NCBI GenBank assembly: GCA_902796775.1
Contig: CADBQK010000355.1
Location: forward strand, 1 to 11,746
Direction: 5' to 3'
Source: an uncultured Lachnospiraceae bacterium
Lineage (GTDB): Bacteria > Bacillota_A > Clostridia > Lachnospirales > Lachnospiraceae
Length of the DNA stretch: 11,746 nucleotides
Shown here: piece by piece, positions 1 to 7,076 of the stretch
How the letters are laid out: each line of letters opens with the position of its first letter
Numbering within the stretch: position 1 is the stretch's first letter
Notes under the pieces: model-generated
What the model was told of the DNA's origin: nothing
What the model saw: only the letters and a program-made list of their open reading frames with translations
Databases searched by the model: none
Made by a program: the position numbers and the translations under genes

Positions 1-426
1 GCGTACGAGGGGAGCACTTACCATAGCTTTGCGAGTCAGGCAATTCCCGCCGCCCCCTCACTCAAGGATCAAATAGATGATACCAATGAGAGCTTTTCAG
101 AATATCTGTTGCAGCTCATCAACGAACGCGATATGAAGAACTCGGAAGTCTACCGCGGCGCCAACATCAGCAAGCAGGTGTTTTCCAAGATCTTTTCCAA
201 GAAGGAATACCACCCGACCAAAAATACCATCTGCGCGCTGGCCATTTCCCTGCATCTGAGCGTGGACGAGGCCAACGAACTGCTCGAGAAGGAGGGGATG
301 GTACTGTCCGGGAGCAGCCGGTTCGATATCGCGGTGCGGTATTTCCTGGAACATAAGATGTACAATATCGTTGATGACAATATTAAGCTGTACGACAACG
401 GGCTGGAGCCGCTGGGCCAGCAGTAA
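1..426 (+). CDS. Helix-turn-helix (XRE-like) protein, 3' part only
   Basis: The frame is open from base 1 and ends at TAA 424-426, giving 141 residues of a protein that starts outside the window. Residues about 31-100 are a compact all-helical module with an XRE/phage-repressor-like pattern: a helix ending LLQLINERD, then SEVYRGANIS, a recognition-helix-like KQVFSKIFSKK, and a basic stretch before LALAISLHL-type packing residues (here ICALAISLHL). A conserved-looking tail with SSRFDIAVRYFLEHKMYNI follows. Similar modules occur in Clostridia either alone or as C-terminal parts of larger proteins, some with a macro domain; that family link is from memory. Residues 1-30 (Ser/Ala/Pro-rich, then acidic) look like a linker, which fits a C-terminal domain of a longer protein. 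A TTG at 109 and an ATG at 136 lie inside the domain and are not believable starts. Likely role is DNA binding or protein contact; target unknown. Confidence 0.75.
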   Translation, partial: AYEGSTYHSFASQAIPAAPSLKDQIDDTNESFSEYLLQLINERDMKNSEVYRGANISKQVFSKIFSKKEYHPTKNTICALAISLHLSVDEANELLEKEGMVLSGSSRFDIAVRYFLEHKMYNIVDDNIKLYDNGLEPLGQQ

Positions 427-449
427 CAAATAACAGAATTCGCAGAACA

Positions 450-479
450 AATAAGGCCGCCCGTCGGGGCGGCCTTATT
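450..479 (+). terminator. Rho-independent terminator of the HTH gene
   Basis: A 13-bp perfect stem (450-462 with 467-479, AATAAGGCCGCCC / GGGCGGCCTTATT) closes a GTCG tetraloop 23 bases after the HTH stop codon. The A-rich left flank and TTATT right flank make it usable on both strands, although the downstream T tract is short. Confidence 0.85.
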
Positions 480-816
480 GCATGAGCGTCAGTATAAATG
501 CACACCATGTTCGCCGACAGTCATTCATATTCCGCATGCATCTGTATATATTCCGGATAAAGAGAAGAAGTTTTTCGTTCAAGAAATGCCGGAGCAAGAA
601 TTGCTGAGAATGACTGATCACTATTGTAACGATCTGTTTGATTGTAAGCATGAGATACTTCAGTTTCCATACACCGGAGAGTTTGATATCGATAATAAGA
701 GGATACTTTTTGATGTGACCGATACGACTAGCGAAAAGGCAATCCTCTTCCCTTGTCTATATAAAACCTGTCTATACCACCATAAAGACATCTTATTTCT
801 TTCTGCAGAATTATGA
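478..816 (+). pseudogene. N-formylglutamate amidohydrolase-like gene remnant
   Basis: An open frame of 112 codons whose first usable codon is a TTG inside the terminator hairpin; there is no ribosome binding site and no ATG before residue about 41. Residues about 14-58 match the N-terminal region of the N-formylglutamate amidohydrolase (FGase) family: HIPHASVYIPD corresponds to the family HIPHSS..IP motif, and ELLRMTDHYCNDLFD to the LLxMTDxYTDELF segment holding metal-site and core residues. After FPYTGEFD the likeness stops and the expected Arg-rich (SRLVCDVERF-like) segment is absent in all three forward frames. The usual family length is about 250 residues, so only the first fifth to quarter remains. 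The active enzyme frees glutamate from N-formylglutamate; this fragment cannot. It is more AT-rich than the HTH gene before it. Best read as a gene broken at both ends; a tiny expressed peptide is less likely. Confidence 0.6.
754..776 (+). repeat. Short direct repeat upstream of the flavoprotein gene
   Basis: TGTCTATA occurs at 754-761 and again at 769-776, a 15-base period (about one and a half helical turns). It lies roughly 90-110 bases before the flavoprotein start, inside the decayed reading frame. It could be a regulator site; eight-base matches also arise by chance. Confidence 0.3.
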
Positions 817-828
817 TGTTAGTATGAT
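800..828 (+). promoter_or_regulatory. Possible promoter of the flavoprotein gene
   Basis: TATGAT at 823-828 is a good -10 hexamer (5 of 6), 35 bases before the ATG. The hexamer 17 bases upstream (TTTCTG, 800-805) is a poor -35. A second TATGAT at 812-817 is an alternative. Activation by a regulator would explain the weak -35. Confidence 0.3.
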
Positions 829-863
829 GTTGAAAAAGCAACAACCTAAAGGAGGTAAAGACT

Positions 864-1478
864 ATGAAAGTGTTGTTGATCAATGGCAGTCCGCACAAGA
901 ATGGATGCACCTATACAGCATTATCAGAGGTTGCCAAAGCCCTGGACAATAATGGAATAGACACAGAATTCGTACATATAGGTACAGACGCGGTTCATGG
1001 TTGCGCCGCCTGCTTTAGCTGCGCAGAGACGGGGGCTTGTGTCTTTGGCGATGATGCCTGCAATGTGATCATAGAAAAAATGCGATCATGCGACGGAGTC
1101 GTGGTCGGCTCCCCGGTGTATTACGCAGGGCCTGCCGGGGCACTATGCGCTGTCTTGGAGAGGGCATTCTGCGCCAATCTTGATGTGTTCAAAGGGAAAC
1201 CGGCGGCAGCAGTTGTATGCTGCAGACGTTCCGGATCCAGCGCCGCCTTTGACCGGCTCAACAAATTCTTTGCATACAATCACATGCCGATAGTGACATC
1301 TCAAAACTGTTGGAACGTGGTCCATGGAAACACTCCGGAGGAAGCGATGCAGGATCGGGAAGGGATCCAGACTATGCGCGTTCTCGGGAAAAATATGTCG
1401 TGGCTCCTGCATACTATTGATCAGACCGGTGTAAAACGTCCTGAACAGGAGGATTACGAGGAGACCAATTTTATTTAA
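864..1478 (+). CDS. Flavodoxin-fold NAD(P)H-dependent oxidoreductase, iron-sulfur-flavoprotein-like
   Basis: A 204-residue cytoplasmic protein starting at ATG 864 behind AAAGGAGGT (848-856). It belongs to the NADPH-dependent FMN reductase/flavodoxin-like superfamily. Residues 8-16 (GSPHKNGCT) form the FMN-phosphate loop and residues 82-89 (GSPVYYAG) the second flavin-contact loop. Length is normal for the family. Cysteines 47, 50, 53 and 59 have the spacing C-x2-C-x2-C-x5-C, which fits the compact [4Fe-4S] motif of archaeal/clostridial iron-sulfur flavoproteins (C-x2-C-x2-C-x4-7-C). Many clostridial flavin reductases carry similar cysteines, so a cluster is likely but not proven. Likely role: two-electron reduction of quinones, nitro compounds or oxygen species, or electron transfer from ferredoxin. 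It is monocistronic: decayed DNA before it, a terminator after it. Substrate unknown. Confidence 0.88.
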   Translation: MKVLLINGSPHKNGCTYTALSEVAKALDNNGIDTEFVHIGTDAVHGCAACFSCAETGACVFGDDACNVIIEKMRSCDGVVVGSPVYYAGPAGALCAVLERAFCANLDVFKGKPAAAVVCCRRSGSSAAFDRLNKFFAYNHMPIVTSQNCWNVVHGNTPEEAMQDREGIQTMRVLGKNMSWLLHTIDQTGVKRPEQEDYEETNFI

Positions 1479-1528
1479 GGAATCAAAACGGAGAGCATAT
1501 TTAGAAATATCAATCTTCGGATAATACT

Positions 1529-1558
1529 ACTGCCCGTTCATCGGGCAGTTGTTTTTTT
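1529..1558 (+). terminator. Rho-independent terminator after the flavoprotein gene
   Basis: An 8-bp stem ACTGCCCG (1529-1536) / CGGGCAGT (1542-1549) with a 5-base loop is followed by T-G-TTTTTTT (1550-1558), 50 bases after the stop codon. Confidence 0.92.
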
Positions 1559-1634
1559 GGAGTGGAAGCTGTCTTAGAGCAGAGAAAATAAAATATTTAT
1601 AAAATGAATTAATATTAATAAAAAATTCTTTAAT

Positions 1635-1676
1635 TTGACGTTTTCTCGGCACGTGGGTACCGTATTTTTATATAAA
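1635..1676 (+). promoter_or_regulatory. Probable promoter region of the six-gene cluster
   Basis: This sits downstream of a very AT-rich tract (1587-1634) that includes the perfect palindrome ATTAATATTAAT (1608-1619) and could act as an UP element. The best-spaced pair is TCGGCA (1646-1651), 17 bases, TATATA (1669-1674), each 4 of 6. A better -35, TTGACG (1635-1640), has only TACCGT at the right distance. Transcription would start near 1681, about 48 bases before the TTG start. Confidence 0.4.
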
Positions 1677-1728
1677 AGGGAACTCATAACCTGTGAGTAA
1701 GAAAGGAACTGAGAGGAGGTGTGTTCTT

Positions 1729-2886
1729 TTGAATGCTGATATTAAGGAGGCCGTTCTTCAGCAAGTCGAAACCGGTTTTCAAGAACAGCTCGACAAGTTG
1801 GCAGAGATGTGCTCGGTAGATTGCGGGACGAAGAACATTGCAGGAAATGACAAGGTAATTGCAATGGTCGAACCCGTACTCAAAGAAATAGGAGCAGACA
1901 TAGAGTATGTGGATGCCCCCGGTTACGGGAGGCATGTAATCGGAAGAATTAAGCCGTCTGACCCGACCGGAAAGATCATTGCGGTTGCGCATCTTGACAC
2001 AGTGTTTGAAGAAGGGGCTGTTGAAAAGCATCCTGTACGTGTCGAAGAGGATATCATGTACGGTCTGGGTGTTTCAGACTGCAAAGGCGGTGTAACTGCC
2101 ATTTTATACTCGATCCTGGCTCTGTCGAAGCAGAACGCACTTCCCAACAAAGAGATCGTGATGATCTTTAATTGCGACGAGGAGCTGTGTTCTCTCTCGG
2201 CCAGAGATGTCTACAAGAAGGAGAGTGTTGGCGCCGAAGCAGCTTATATGTTTGAGCCGGCCAGAGGAAACAACGGCATCATCACCTCCAGACCGGGCTG
2301 TGTCGACGGTTGGTTTGAAGTGACAGGGATTCCTTATCATTCACAGTTTGCAAATGATGAGAACAGTGCAAGCGCGGTCCATGAAGCAAGCAATCTGGTT
2401 TGCAGGATGTATGAAATGGATGATCCGGATAAAGGCATCAAATACGATGTTTCGATCCTCAATGCCGGCGAGCGCCTCTGCTGTGTCGGGGAACATGCCC
2501 ATGCTGATTTTATCTGCAATATGTACGAGAATTCCAGCTATCAGCAGATCTGTGACGATTTGGAAAGACTTCCCACACTGGGAATTATCTCAAAATGCGA
2601 GACCAAAGTCGATTACATCTGGTCTTTCCCGGTCATGGAGCGGACCGAAGGGACACTGGCGCTTTATGAGCAGGCCAGGAAGGCCGGAGAGCAGCTCGGA
2701 TTAGATTTGCCGGAATGTGCTGCAACAGGTTCTGCGGATGCCGGATTCTTCAGTTATTACGGTGTTCCGACGATTGATGCGCTTGGACCGGATATGTTTG
2801 AGATGCATACAACGAATGAGCATATGAGGATATCATCGTTGCTGACACGTACCAAGTTGTTTGCTTTAATGCTTGCAGATCTTTAG
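1729..2886 (+). CDS. M20-family metallopeptidase / amidohydrolase (CPG2-like)
   Basis: A 385-residue zinc hydrolase of the ArgE/DapE/ACY1/CPG2 group, which cleaves an amide bond next to a free carboxylate. The start is taken at TTG 1729 because GAGAGGAGGT (1711-1720) stands 8 bases before it; an in-frame GTG at 1693 has no binding site and would encode the Shine-Dalgarno as protein. Numbered from the TTG: H88 with D90 in AHLDTVF (first metal His and its partner Asp), D117 in GVSDCKGG (bridging Asp), E151-E152 in CDEELCS (catalytic base and metal Glu), E176 in FEPAR, and H360 in EMHTTNEH (last metal His). All five ligands and the base are present, so it should be active. The inserted dimerisation domain lies at about 190-300. 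The overall layout is closest to glutamate carboxypeptidase (CPG2)-type enzymes, typically about 380 residues. It is cytoplasmic (no signal peptide) and is the first gene of the cluster, 21 bases before the symporter gene. Substrate unknown. Confidence 0.9.
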   Translation: MNADIKEAVLQQVETGFQEQLDKLAEMCSVDCGTKNIAGNDKVIAMVEPVLKEIGADIEYVDAPGYGRHVIGRIKPSDPTGKIIAVAHLDTVFEEGAVEKHPVRVEEDIMYGLGVSDCKGGVTAILYSILALSKQNALPNKEIVMIFNCDEELCSLSARDVYKKESVGAEAAYMFEPARGNNGIITSRPGCVDGWFEVTGIPYHSQFANDENSASAVHEASNLVCRMYEMDDPDKGIKYDVSILNAGERLCCVGEHAHADFICNMYENSSYQQICDDLERLPTLGIISKCETKVDYIWSFPVMERTEGTLALYEQARKAGEQLGLDLPECAATGSADAGFFSYYGVPTIDALGPDMFEMHTTNEHMRISSLLTRTKLFALMLADL

Positions 2887-2907
2887 AACATAAAAAGGAG
2901 GAAAACT

Positions 2908-4326
2908 ATGGGAGAGCAAAAATTGTCGACTAAATTAAAACTTATCTATGGTGCCGGATCTGTCGGAGAAGGTATTGGATATTGTTTTTATTACACATGG
3001 TATGTATTTTTCCTGACTACTATTGCCGGTATCAATTCCGTAATCGTCGGAACGATCTCCATGGTAGCTATCTTGTGGGATGCTATTACAGATCCTTTGA
3101 TTGGAACATGGTCAGATAACACTAAAAACAAACACGGACGCCGCAGACCGTTTCTCTTCGTTGGATCAGTGTTCTTCGGCATTTCCCTGATTCTAAACTA
3201 TACCAACGTTAACATGTCAATGGGAGGAAAAATTGCATTTTTCATTATTGCCGGCATTCTCTATTGGGGATTCCTGACCAGCTGCGTCATCCCTCATGTT
3301 TCGCTTGGCGCCGAGATCACAACATCTTATACAGAGAGAAATGATGTCCGAGGCTTTGCAAATGGTTTTATGAATCTGGGTCAGCTAATTGCCAGTTCTG
3401 CTACTCTGATGCTCGTCTCTTTCTTCGCAAAGAGGACGGGGAGTGAAAATATGGGATGGATCCTTGCATCAGCCTGCTTCGGAGTCGTTGCTATTCTGGG
3501 ATATCAGATCGCTGCATGGGGATTGAAGGGCAAAGAGCCTGAGAATCCGAATATTCAGCCCGGTGCAGTAGTCAAAAAAGTAAACTTTAAGGAAGTATTA
3601 AGTGCGTACGGAAAATGCTTCAGCAACAGGCCGCTGCGTATTCTTTATATCGTCGACTTGCTGTTCAACTTTATCGTCGGCAGCGGAACGGCGCTTAGTG
3701 TGTTTGTCTATACATTCTCCTTTGGCTTATCAGAGGAGACCACATCTCTGGTCTATCTGATTCAGGGTATCGCATTGGTCGTCGCAGTCATTCCAATCAC
3801 AGCACTCAGTCATAAGATGAGCAAAAAGTCGATTCTTATGATGAGTAATATTGCCTATATTCTTTCCGGCGGGATTATGCTTTTGATTCCGTATTCTTTC
3901 CCGGTCCTGGTTCTCAGCACTTTATTATATGCCGTTGGTAATGCTGCACACTGGTGCATCATTTATTCCATGCTTTATGATACGACTGCTATTGCTGAAT
4001 ACAAGACAGGGGAGATACCGACAGGTGTATATGTCTCACTGTATGGATTCCTTATGAAAGTCGGAACTGCTTTCGCTATGTTTATCGTCGGTTTTGGTCT
4101 GGACGCTATCGGATTCGATGAGTCAGCAGCGGTTCAGGCAGCAGGCGTCGGCAGCAGATTGGTCTGGCTTAATTACGGCTTATACATTGTGATATTTGTT
4201 CTGGCTGTTATTGCAACCAGCCGGTATACATTATCAAAGGTCAAGTATGACAAGCTGATGAAGGCGATTGAAGATAAGAAAGCGGACAGACCGGTCGATA
4301 TTAGCGGTCTGGAAGATGTACTTTGA
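2908..4326 (+). CDS. GPH-type (MelB-like) cation symporter of the MFS
   Basis: A 472-residue inner-membrane protein starting at ATG 2908 behind AAAAAGGAGGAAAA. It has about 12 hydrophobic segments and belongs to the glycoside-pentoside-hexuronide:cation symporter family. Diagnostic features are WDAITDPLIG (57-66), whose D58 and D62 correspond to the cation-site aspartates of MelB helix II, followed by WSD (68-70) and the loop 2-3 basic motif GRRRPF (77-82). The cytosolic middle loop is at about 205-235 and the charged C-terminal tail at about 445-472. Length is normal. The family takes up sugars, uronides and sometimes other organic acids with H+ or Na+, so the cargo is not settled. It follows the M20 gene by 21 bases, and the NodB-fold hydrolase follows 41 bases later, so it most likely brings in the substrate these enzymes split. 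Confidence 0.93.
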   Translation: MGEQKLSTKLKLIYGAGSVGEGIGYCFYYTWYVFFLTTIAGINSVIVGTISMVAILWDAITDPLIGTWSDNTKNKHGRRRPFLFVGSVFFGISLILNYTNVNMSMGGKIAFFIIAGILYWGFLTSCVIPHVSLGAEITTSYTERNDVRGFANGFMNLGQLIASSATLMLVSFFAKRTGSENMGWILASACFGVVAILGYQIAAWGLKGKEPENPNIQPGAVVKKVNFKEVLSAYGKCFSNRPLRILYIVDLLFNFIVGSGTALSVFVYTFSFGLSEETTSLVYLIQGIALVVAVIPITALSHKMSKKSILMMSNIAYILSGGIMLLIPYSFPVLVLSTLLYAVGNAAHWCIIYSMLYDTTAIAEYKTGEIPTGVYVSLYGFLMKVGTAFAMFIVGFGLDAIGFDESAAVQAAGVGSRLVWLNYGLYIVIFVLAVIATSRYTLSKVKYDKLMKAIEDKKADRPVDISGLEDVL

Positions 4327-4367
4327 TTGTTTGATTGCGATGAAGTTGTATAGATAAGGAGGGCGTT

Positions 4368-5234
4368 ATGCAATATACAGGAAAAGTGAAACTGCCGGAA
4401 GGGAAAAAGATCGCGGTCAGTTTAGGCTTAGATTTTGATGCTCAGGCATTGTGGAATTATGGTGATTGCACATCTCCTGCCTTTATGAGCAGAGGTGAGT
4501 TCGGAGCGGAGGTGGCTGCCCCGCGGCTGTTGGATCTGTATGACAAATACAACATCAAGATCACGTGGTATATTCCCGGGCATACAGCTGATACGTTTCC
4601 GGATATCTGCAAGGAGATTGTCAAGCGCGGACATGAAGTGGCTTTTCACGGATATGTTCACGAGACGCCGCTTGATTTGACGCTTGAAGAAGAGCGCCGG
4701 ACATTCGAGATGGGTCTGGCAGCGCTTGAGAGAATCGGCGTCAAGAATCCGAAGGTCTACAGATCGCCGGATTGGGATTTCTCTCCCAACACGCCGCAGC
4801 TGTTGAAAGAATTCGGATTTAAATATGACAGCTCCCTTATGGGCAATGATTTCTATCCGTATTATCCCAGACCTGTTGAGTGCCATAACGACGGTCCGAA
4901 TATCTTCGGAGAACCGTCTGATATACTGGAGCTTCCGGTCTCGTGGTTCCTGGATGATTTCCCACAGGTCGAGTATGTATGGAAGCCCTTTGACCAAGAG
5001 GGCATGAAGCCTGCAAAGGATATCTATGACAGATGGACAGCCATGTTTGATTATGCCCGCGAACTGGGCGGAGCCTGCTATTTTCTGTGCAACCATCCGC
5101 AGTGCACAGGCCGGGCCTATATGCTTCAGATGTATGAGGAGCTGATCCTTTACTTCATGGAGCATGACGCATGGTTTGCTACAGCATCCGAGGTTGGTGA
5201 CGCCGTTGTCCCGGATTATCCGATGAATCGATGA
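4368..5234 (+). CDS. Polysaccharide deacetylase family (NodB-fold) hydrolase, HpPgdA/PuuE-like
   Basis: A 288-residue protein starting at ATG 4368 after AAGGAGG (4356-4362). It has the NodB (CE4) barrel of the HpPgdA/PuuE branch. Visible motifs are motif 1 LDFDA (D22, D24), motif 2 AFHGYVHE with the metal histidines H94 and H98, motif 3 YRSPDWDFS (131-139), and late motif NHP (H243). There is no signal peptide or membrane segment, so it acts in the cytosol. That argues against a wall-polymer deacetylase and for a small-molecule amidohydrolase; the PuuE allantoinase of this branch opens a cyclic ureide. It lies between a symporter and an EamA gene and in the same transcript as an M20 amidase. 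The reaction is probably hydrolysis of an N-acyl or cyclic amide bond; the substrate cannot be told from sequence. Family call is firm, function is inferred. Confidence 0.9.
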   Translation: MQYTGKVKLPEGKKIAVSLGLDFDAQALWNYGDCTSPAFMSRGEFGAEVAAPRLLDLYDKYNIKITWYIPGHTADTFPDICKEIVKRGHEVAFHGYVHETPLDLTLEEERRTFEMGLAALERIGVKNPKVYRSPDWDFSPNTPQLLKEFGFKYDSSLMGNDFYPYYPRPVECHNDGPNIFGEPSDILELPVSWFLDDFPQVEYVWKPFDQEGMKPAKDIYDRWTAMFDYARELGGACYFLCNHPQCTGRAYMLQMYEELILYFMEHDAWFATASEVGDAVVPDYPMNR

Positions 5235-5242
5235 TTTAGAGT

Positions 5243-5278
5243 GAAGGCTCCGGCTGTCGATTGTCAGTCGGAGCCTTC
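5243..5278 (+). terminator. Internal hairpin, partial terminator or mRNA stabiliser
   Basis: GAAGGCTCCG (5243-5252) pairs with CGGAGCCTTC (5269-5278). A further GCTG/CAGT extension (one G-U) gives a 14-bp stem with an 8-base loop. It starts 8 bases after the deacetylase stop, but only CGCCTTTC follows, with no T run. Read-through into the EamA gene is therefore expected, with the hairpin possibly lowering expression of the later genes or protecting the upstream mRNA end. Confidence 0.6.
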
Positions 5279-5322
5279 GCCTTTCAAGTAGTTTATCAGA
5301 AGGCGTTCCGTAGAGAGGTCCT

Positions 5323-6285
5323 ATGAAAAAAACAATAATCGGTATTATGGTTTCCGCACTGATGTTCGGAACGATGGAAATTGCACTCAAGATAGGGGGA
5401 ACCAAGCTTGATCCTGTCCAGATGACGTTTCTGCGTTTCTTTATAGGCGGACTGGTACTGGTACCTTTTGCAGTGCGTGAAACAAAAGAACAGATGCGAA
5501 AGAAACATGCAGCCCTGGCAGACATCATTTCAAAGCAGGACATGGCATGGATGTTTCTCGTGGGCGTGATGGGTATATCAATCAGCATGCTTTGCTTCCA
5601 GCTCGGTGTGGAGCGCTGCAATGCGGCAACGGCAGCAGGATTGATCTGCACAAATCCGCTGTTTACTATGCTCATTGCTCACCTGTTTACTCCGGAGAAG
5701 ATGAACGGAAAAAAGTGGGCAGCCTTCTTTATTGGTCTTGCGGGGATGATATTTATGATCCGCCCGTGGAGCATACAGGAGGGAAACACAACGGTCGGCA
5801 TCATATTTATGGTCGCCTCAGCTGTTACATTCGGCACCTATACTGTTATGGGGAAGAGAACGGTCAACAGGATCGGAGTTTTTACGCAGACAAGCATAAG
5901 CTTTTTCTTCGGATCGCTGGTGCTGCTGTTGGTAATGTTTGTAATGGGACGACCGGTTACTGCCGGAGTGATCGACAACCTTCCCGTGGTCCTGTACTGC
6001 GGGGTCATGGTCACCGGAATCGGATATCTCTTCTACTTTATCGGGATCAAGAATTCAGATGCGACGACGGGATCACTGACGTTTTTTGTCAAACCGATCA
6101 TAGCCCCTATATTAGCGATATTGATACTCCACGAAACAGTTTACTGGAATACTTTTGCGGGAATCGTACTGTTGACGATTGCGTCTACCATTACGCTGGT
6201 TGATTCAAAAAGCAGATCAGCAGAGGAGCCTTCGTCCGCAGTTGGCAGAATTATCAGAGAGGAGGTTTATCATGAAACTAACTGA
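5323..6285 (+). CDS. EamA/DMT-superfamily transporter
   Basis: A 320-residue membrane protein starting at ATG 5323 with AGAGAGGT (5312-5319) as its binding site. It shows about ten hydrophobic segments in two EamA repeats. The first repeat runs at about 5-140 (MKKTIIGIMVSALMFGTMEIALK to FIGLAGMIFMIRPW), the second at about 155-300 (MVASAVTFGTYTVMGKR to FAGIVLLTIASTITLVDS). The first repeat includes a cytosolic charged loop at 51-68. Length is typical. The superfamily mostly exports amino acids and other metabolites; a few members import. No substrate can be assigned. The 3' end overlaps the following dehydrogenase by 14 bases, so the two are translationally linked. The hydrophilic tail after residue 300 is short. 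Confidence 0.9.
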   Translation: MKKTIIGIMVSALMFGTMEIALKIGGTKLDPVQMTFLRFFIGGLVLVPFAVRETKEQMRKKHAALADIISKQDMAWMFLVGVMGISISMLCFQLGVERCNAATAAGLICTNPLFTMLIAHLFTPEKMNGKKWAAFFIGLAGMIFMIRPWSIQEGNTTVGIIFMVASAVTFGTYTVMGKRTVNRIGVFTQTSISFFFGSLVLLLVMFVMGRPVTAGVIDNLPVVLYCGVMVTGIGYLFYFIGIKNSDATTGSLTFFVKPIIAPILAILILHETVYWNTFAGIVLLTIASTITLVDSKSRSAEEPSSAVGRIIREEVYHETN

Positions 6286-7045
6286 CAAAGTGGCCATCGT
6301 CACAGGCGCGGGCGGAGGAATCGGACGGGCAACCGCGCTGAAGCTCAGCAAAGAGGGAGCTGTTGTGATGCTTGTTGATATCAACGAGCAGAAGCTGGAT
6401 GAAACCGCTTCATTGGTAGAGGAAATCGGCGGTCAGGCGAGAAAGTTTCTCACAGATGTCTCTGACTATCAAGCAGTAGCTGATACGGTTCATCAGATTG
6501 AGAAAGAGTATGGCCACATCGATATTTCCTTTAATAATGCAGGTATAGGAACTCTCAAATCAATCATGGACGAGGATGTTGTTGAAGACTTTGACGATGT
6601 GCTTAAAGTCAACCTGTACGGCGTGTTCTACTGTATCGTTGAAGTGGCCCGGAGCATGATCAAAAACGGAATCAAGGGCTCGATCATCAACACTTGTTCT
6701 GTCTATGCCTTCATGGCGGCTAAAGGACTTTTCGGTTACACTACCTCCAAAGGCGGTATTGCCAGCCTGACACAGACAACTGCTCTTGAACTGGCACCAT
6801 ATGGAATCAGAGTCAACGCGATAGCTCCCGGCAGAGTGGATACAGCCATGCTGGAAGAGTATAGAGAACTGGATATGTGGGATCTGGTGGAAAATGATCA
6901 GATGAGAAGGAAGGCTATACAGCCGGAACAGGTGGCGGACGTAGTAGCATATCTGGCCGGTGATGAATCCAGCGCAGTTAACTCAGAGATTATTGCTGTG
7001 GATGACGGGTTCATGAAATTTAAAATGCACTATCCTAATCTGTGA
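6272..7045 (+). CDS. Short-chain dehydrogenase/reductase, probably NAD-dependent (SDR 1)
   Basis: A 257-residue classical SDR. The ATG at 6272 is chosen because AGAGAGGAGG (6256-6265) stands just before it and residue 1 then falls at the family's usual point (MKLTDKVAIVTG). An earlier in-frame start at 6179 lies deep in the EamA gene and is rejected. Motifs: cofactor loop TGAGGGIG (11-18), NNAG (88-91), catalytic N114, S143, Y156 and K160 (YTTSK), and the APG turn at 185-187. D36 at the end of strand 2 (LVDINE) favours NAD(H). It should oxidise or reduce a secondary alcohol/ketone in the cytosol. The 14-base overlap with the EamA gene and 31-base gap to the next SDR put it firmly in the cluster. 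Substrate not determinable. Confidence 0.93.
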   Translation: MKLTDKVAIVTGAGGGIGRATALKLSKEGAVVMLVDINEQKLDETASLVEEIGGQARKFLTDVSDYQAVADTVHQIEKEYGHIDISFNNAGIGTLKSIMDEDVVEDFDDVLKVNLYGVFYCIVEVARSMIKNGIKGSIINTCSVYAFMAAKGLFGYTTSKGGIASLTQTTALELAPYGIRVNAIAPGRVDTAMLEEYRELDMWDLVENDQMRRKAIQPEQVADVVAYLAGDESSAVNSEIIAVDDGFMKFKMHYPNL

Positions 7046-7076
7046 TCGATGAGAAGAGACACATGGAGAAACCGAC

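Noticed and set aside
1643..1666. A sigma-54-like element around CGGCACG upstream of the M20 gene
   Set aside because: The -24 part resembles TGGCACG but the -12 part (TACCG) lacks the required GC, and no sigma-54 activator gene is nearby.
1693..1728. GTG start for the M20 protein
   Set aside because: No ribosome site precedes it; the strong GAGAGGAGGT falls inside this stretch and points to the TTG at 1729.
4428..5675. A 415-codon minus-strand open frame
   Set aside because: It runs antisense across the NodB-fold hydrolase and the start of the EamA gene, shows no recognisable domain, and has Ile/Arg/Ser-rich composition typical of an antisense shadow.
5547..6203. A 218-codon plus-strand open frame inside the EamA gene
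   Set aside because: Its product is Arg/His/Tyr-rich without any membrane pattern, while the overlapping EamA frame has clear repeated helices and a ribosome site.
6179..6271. An earlier start for SDR 1
   Set aside because: The added 31 residues read out of frame through the EamA gene, and the Shine-Dalgarno with ATG at 6272 gives the normal SDR N-terminus.
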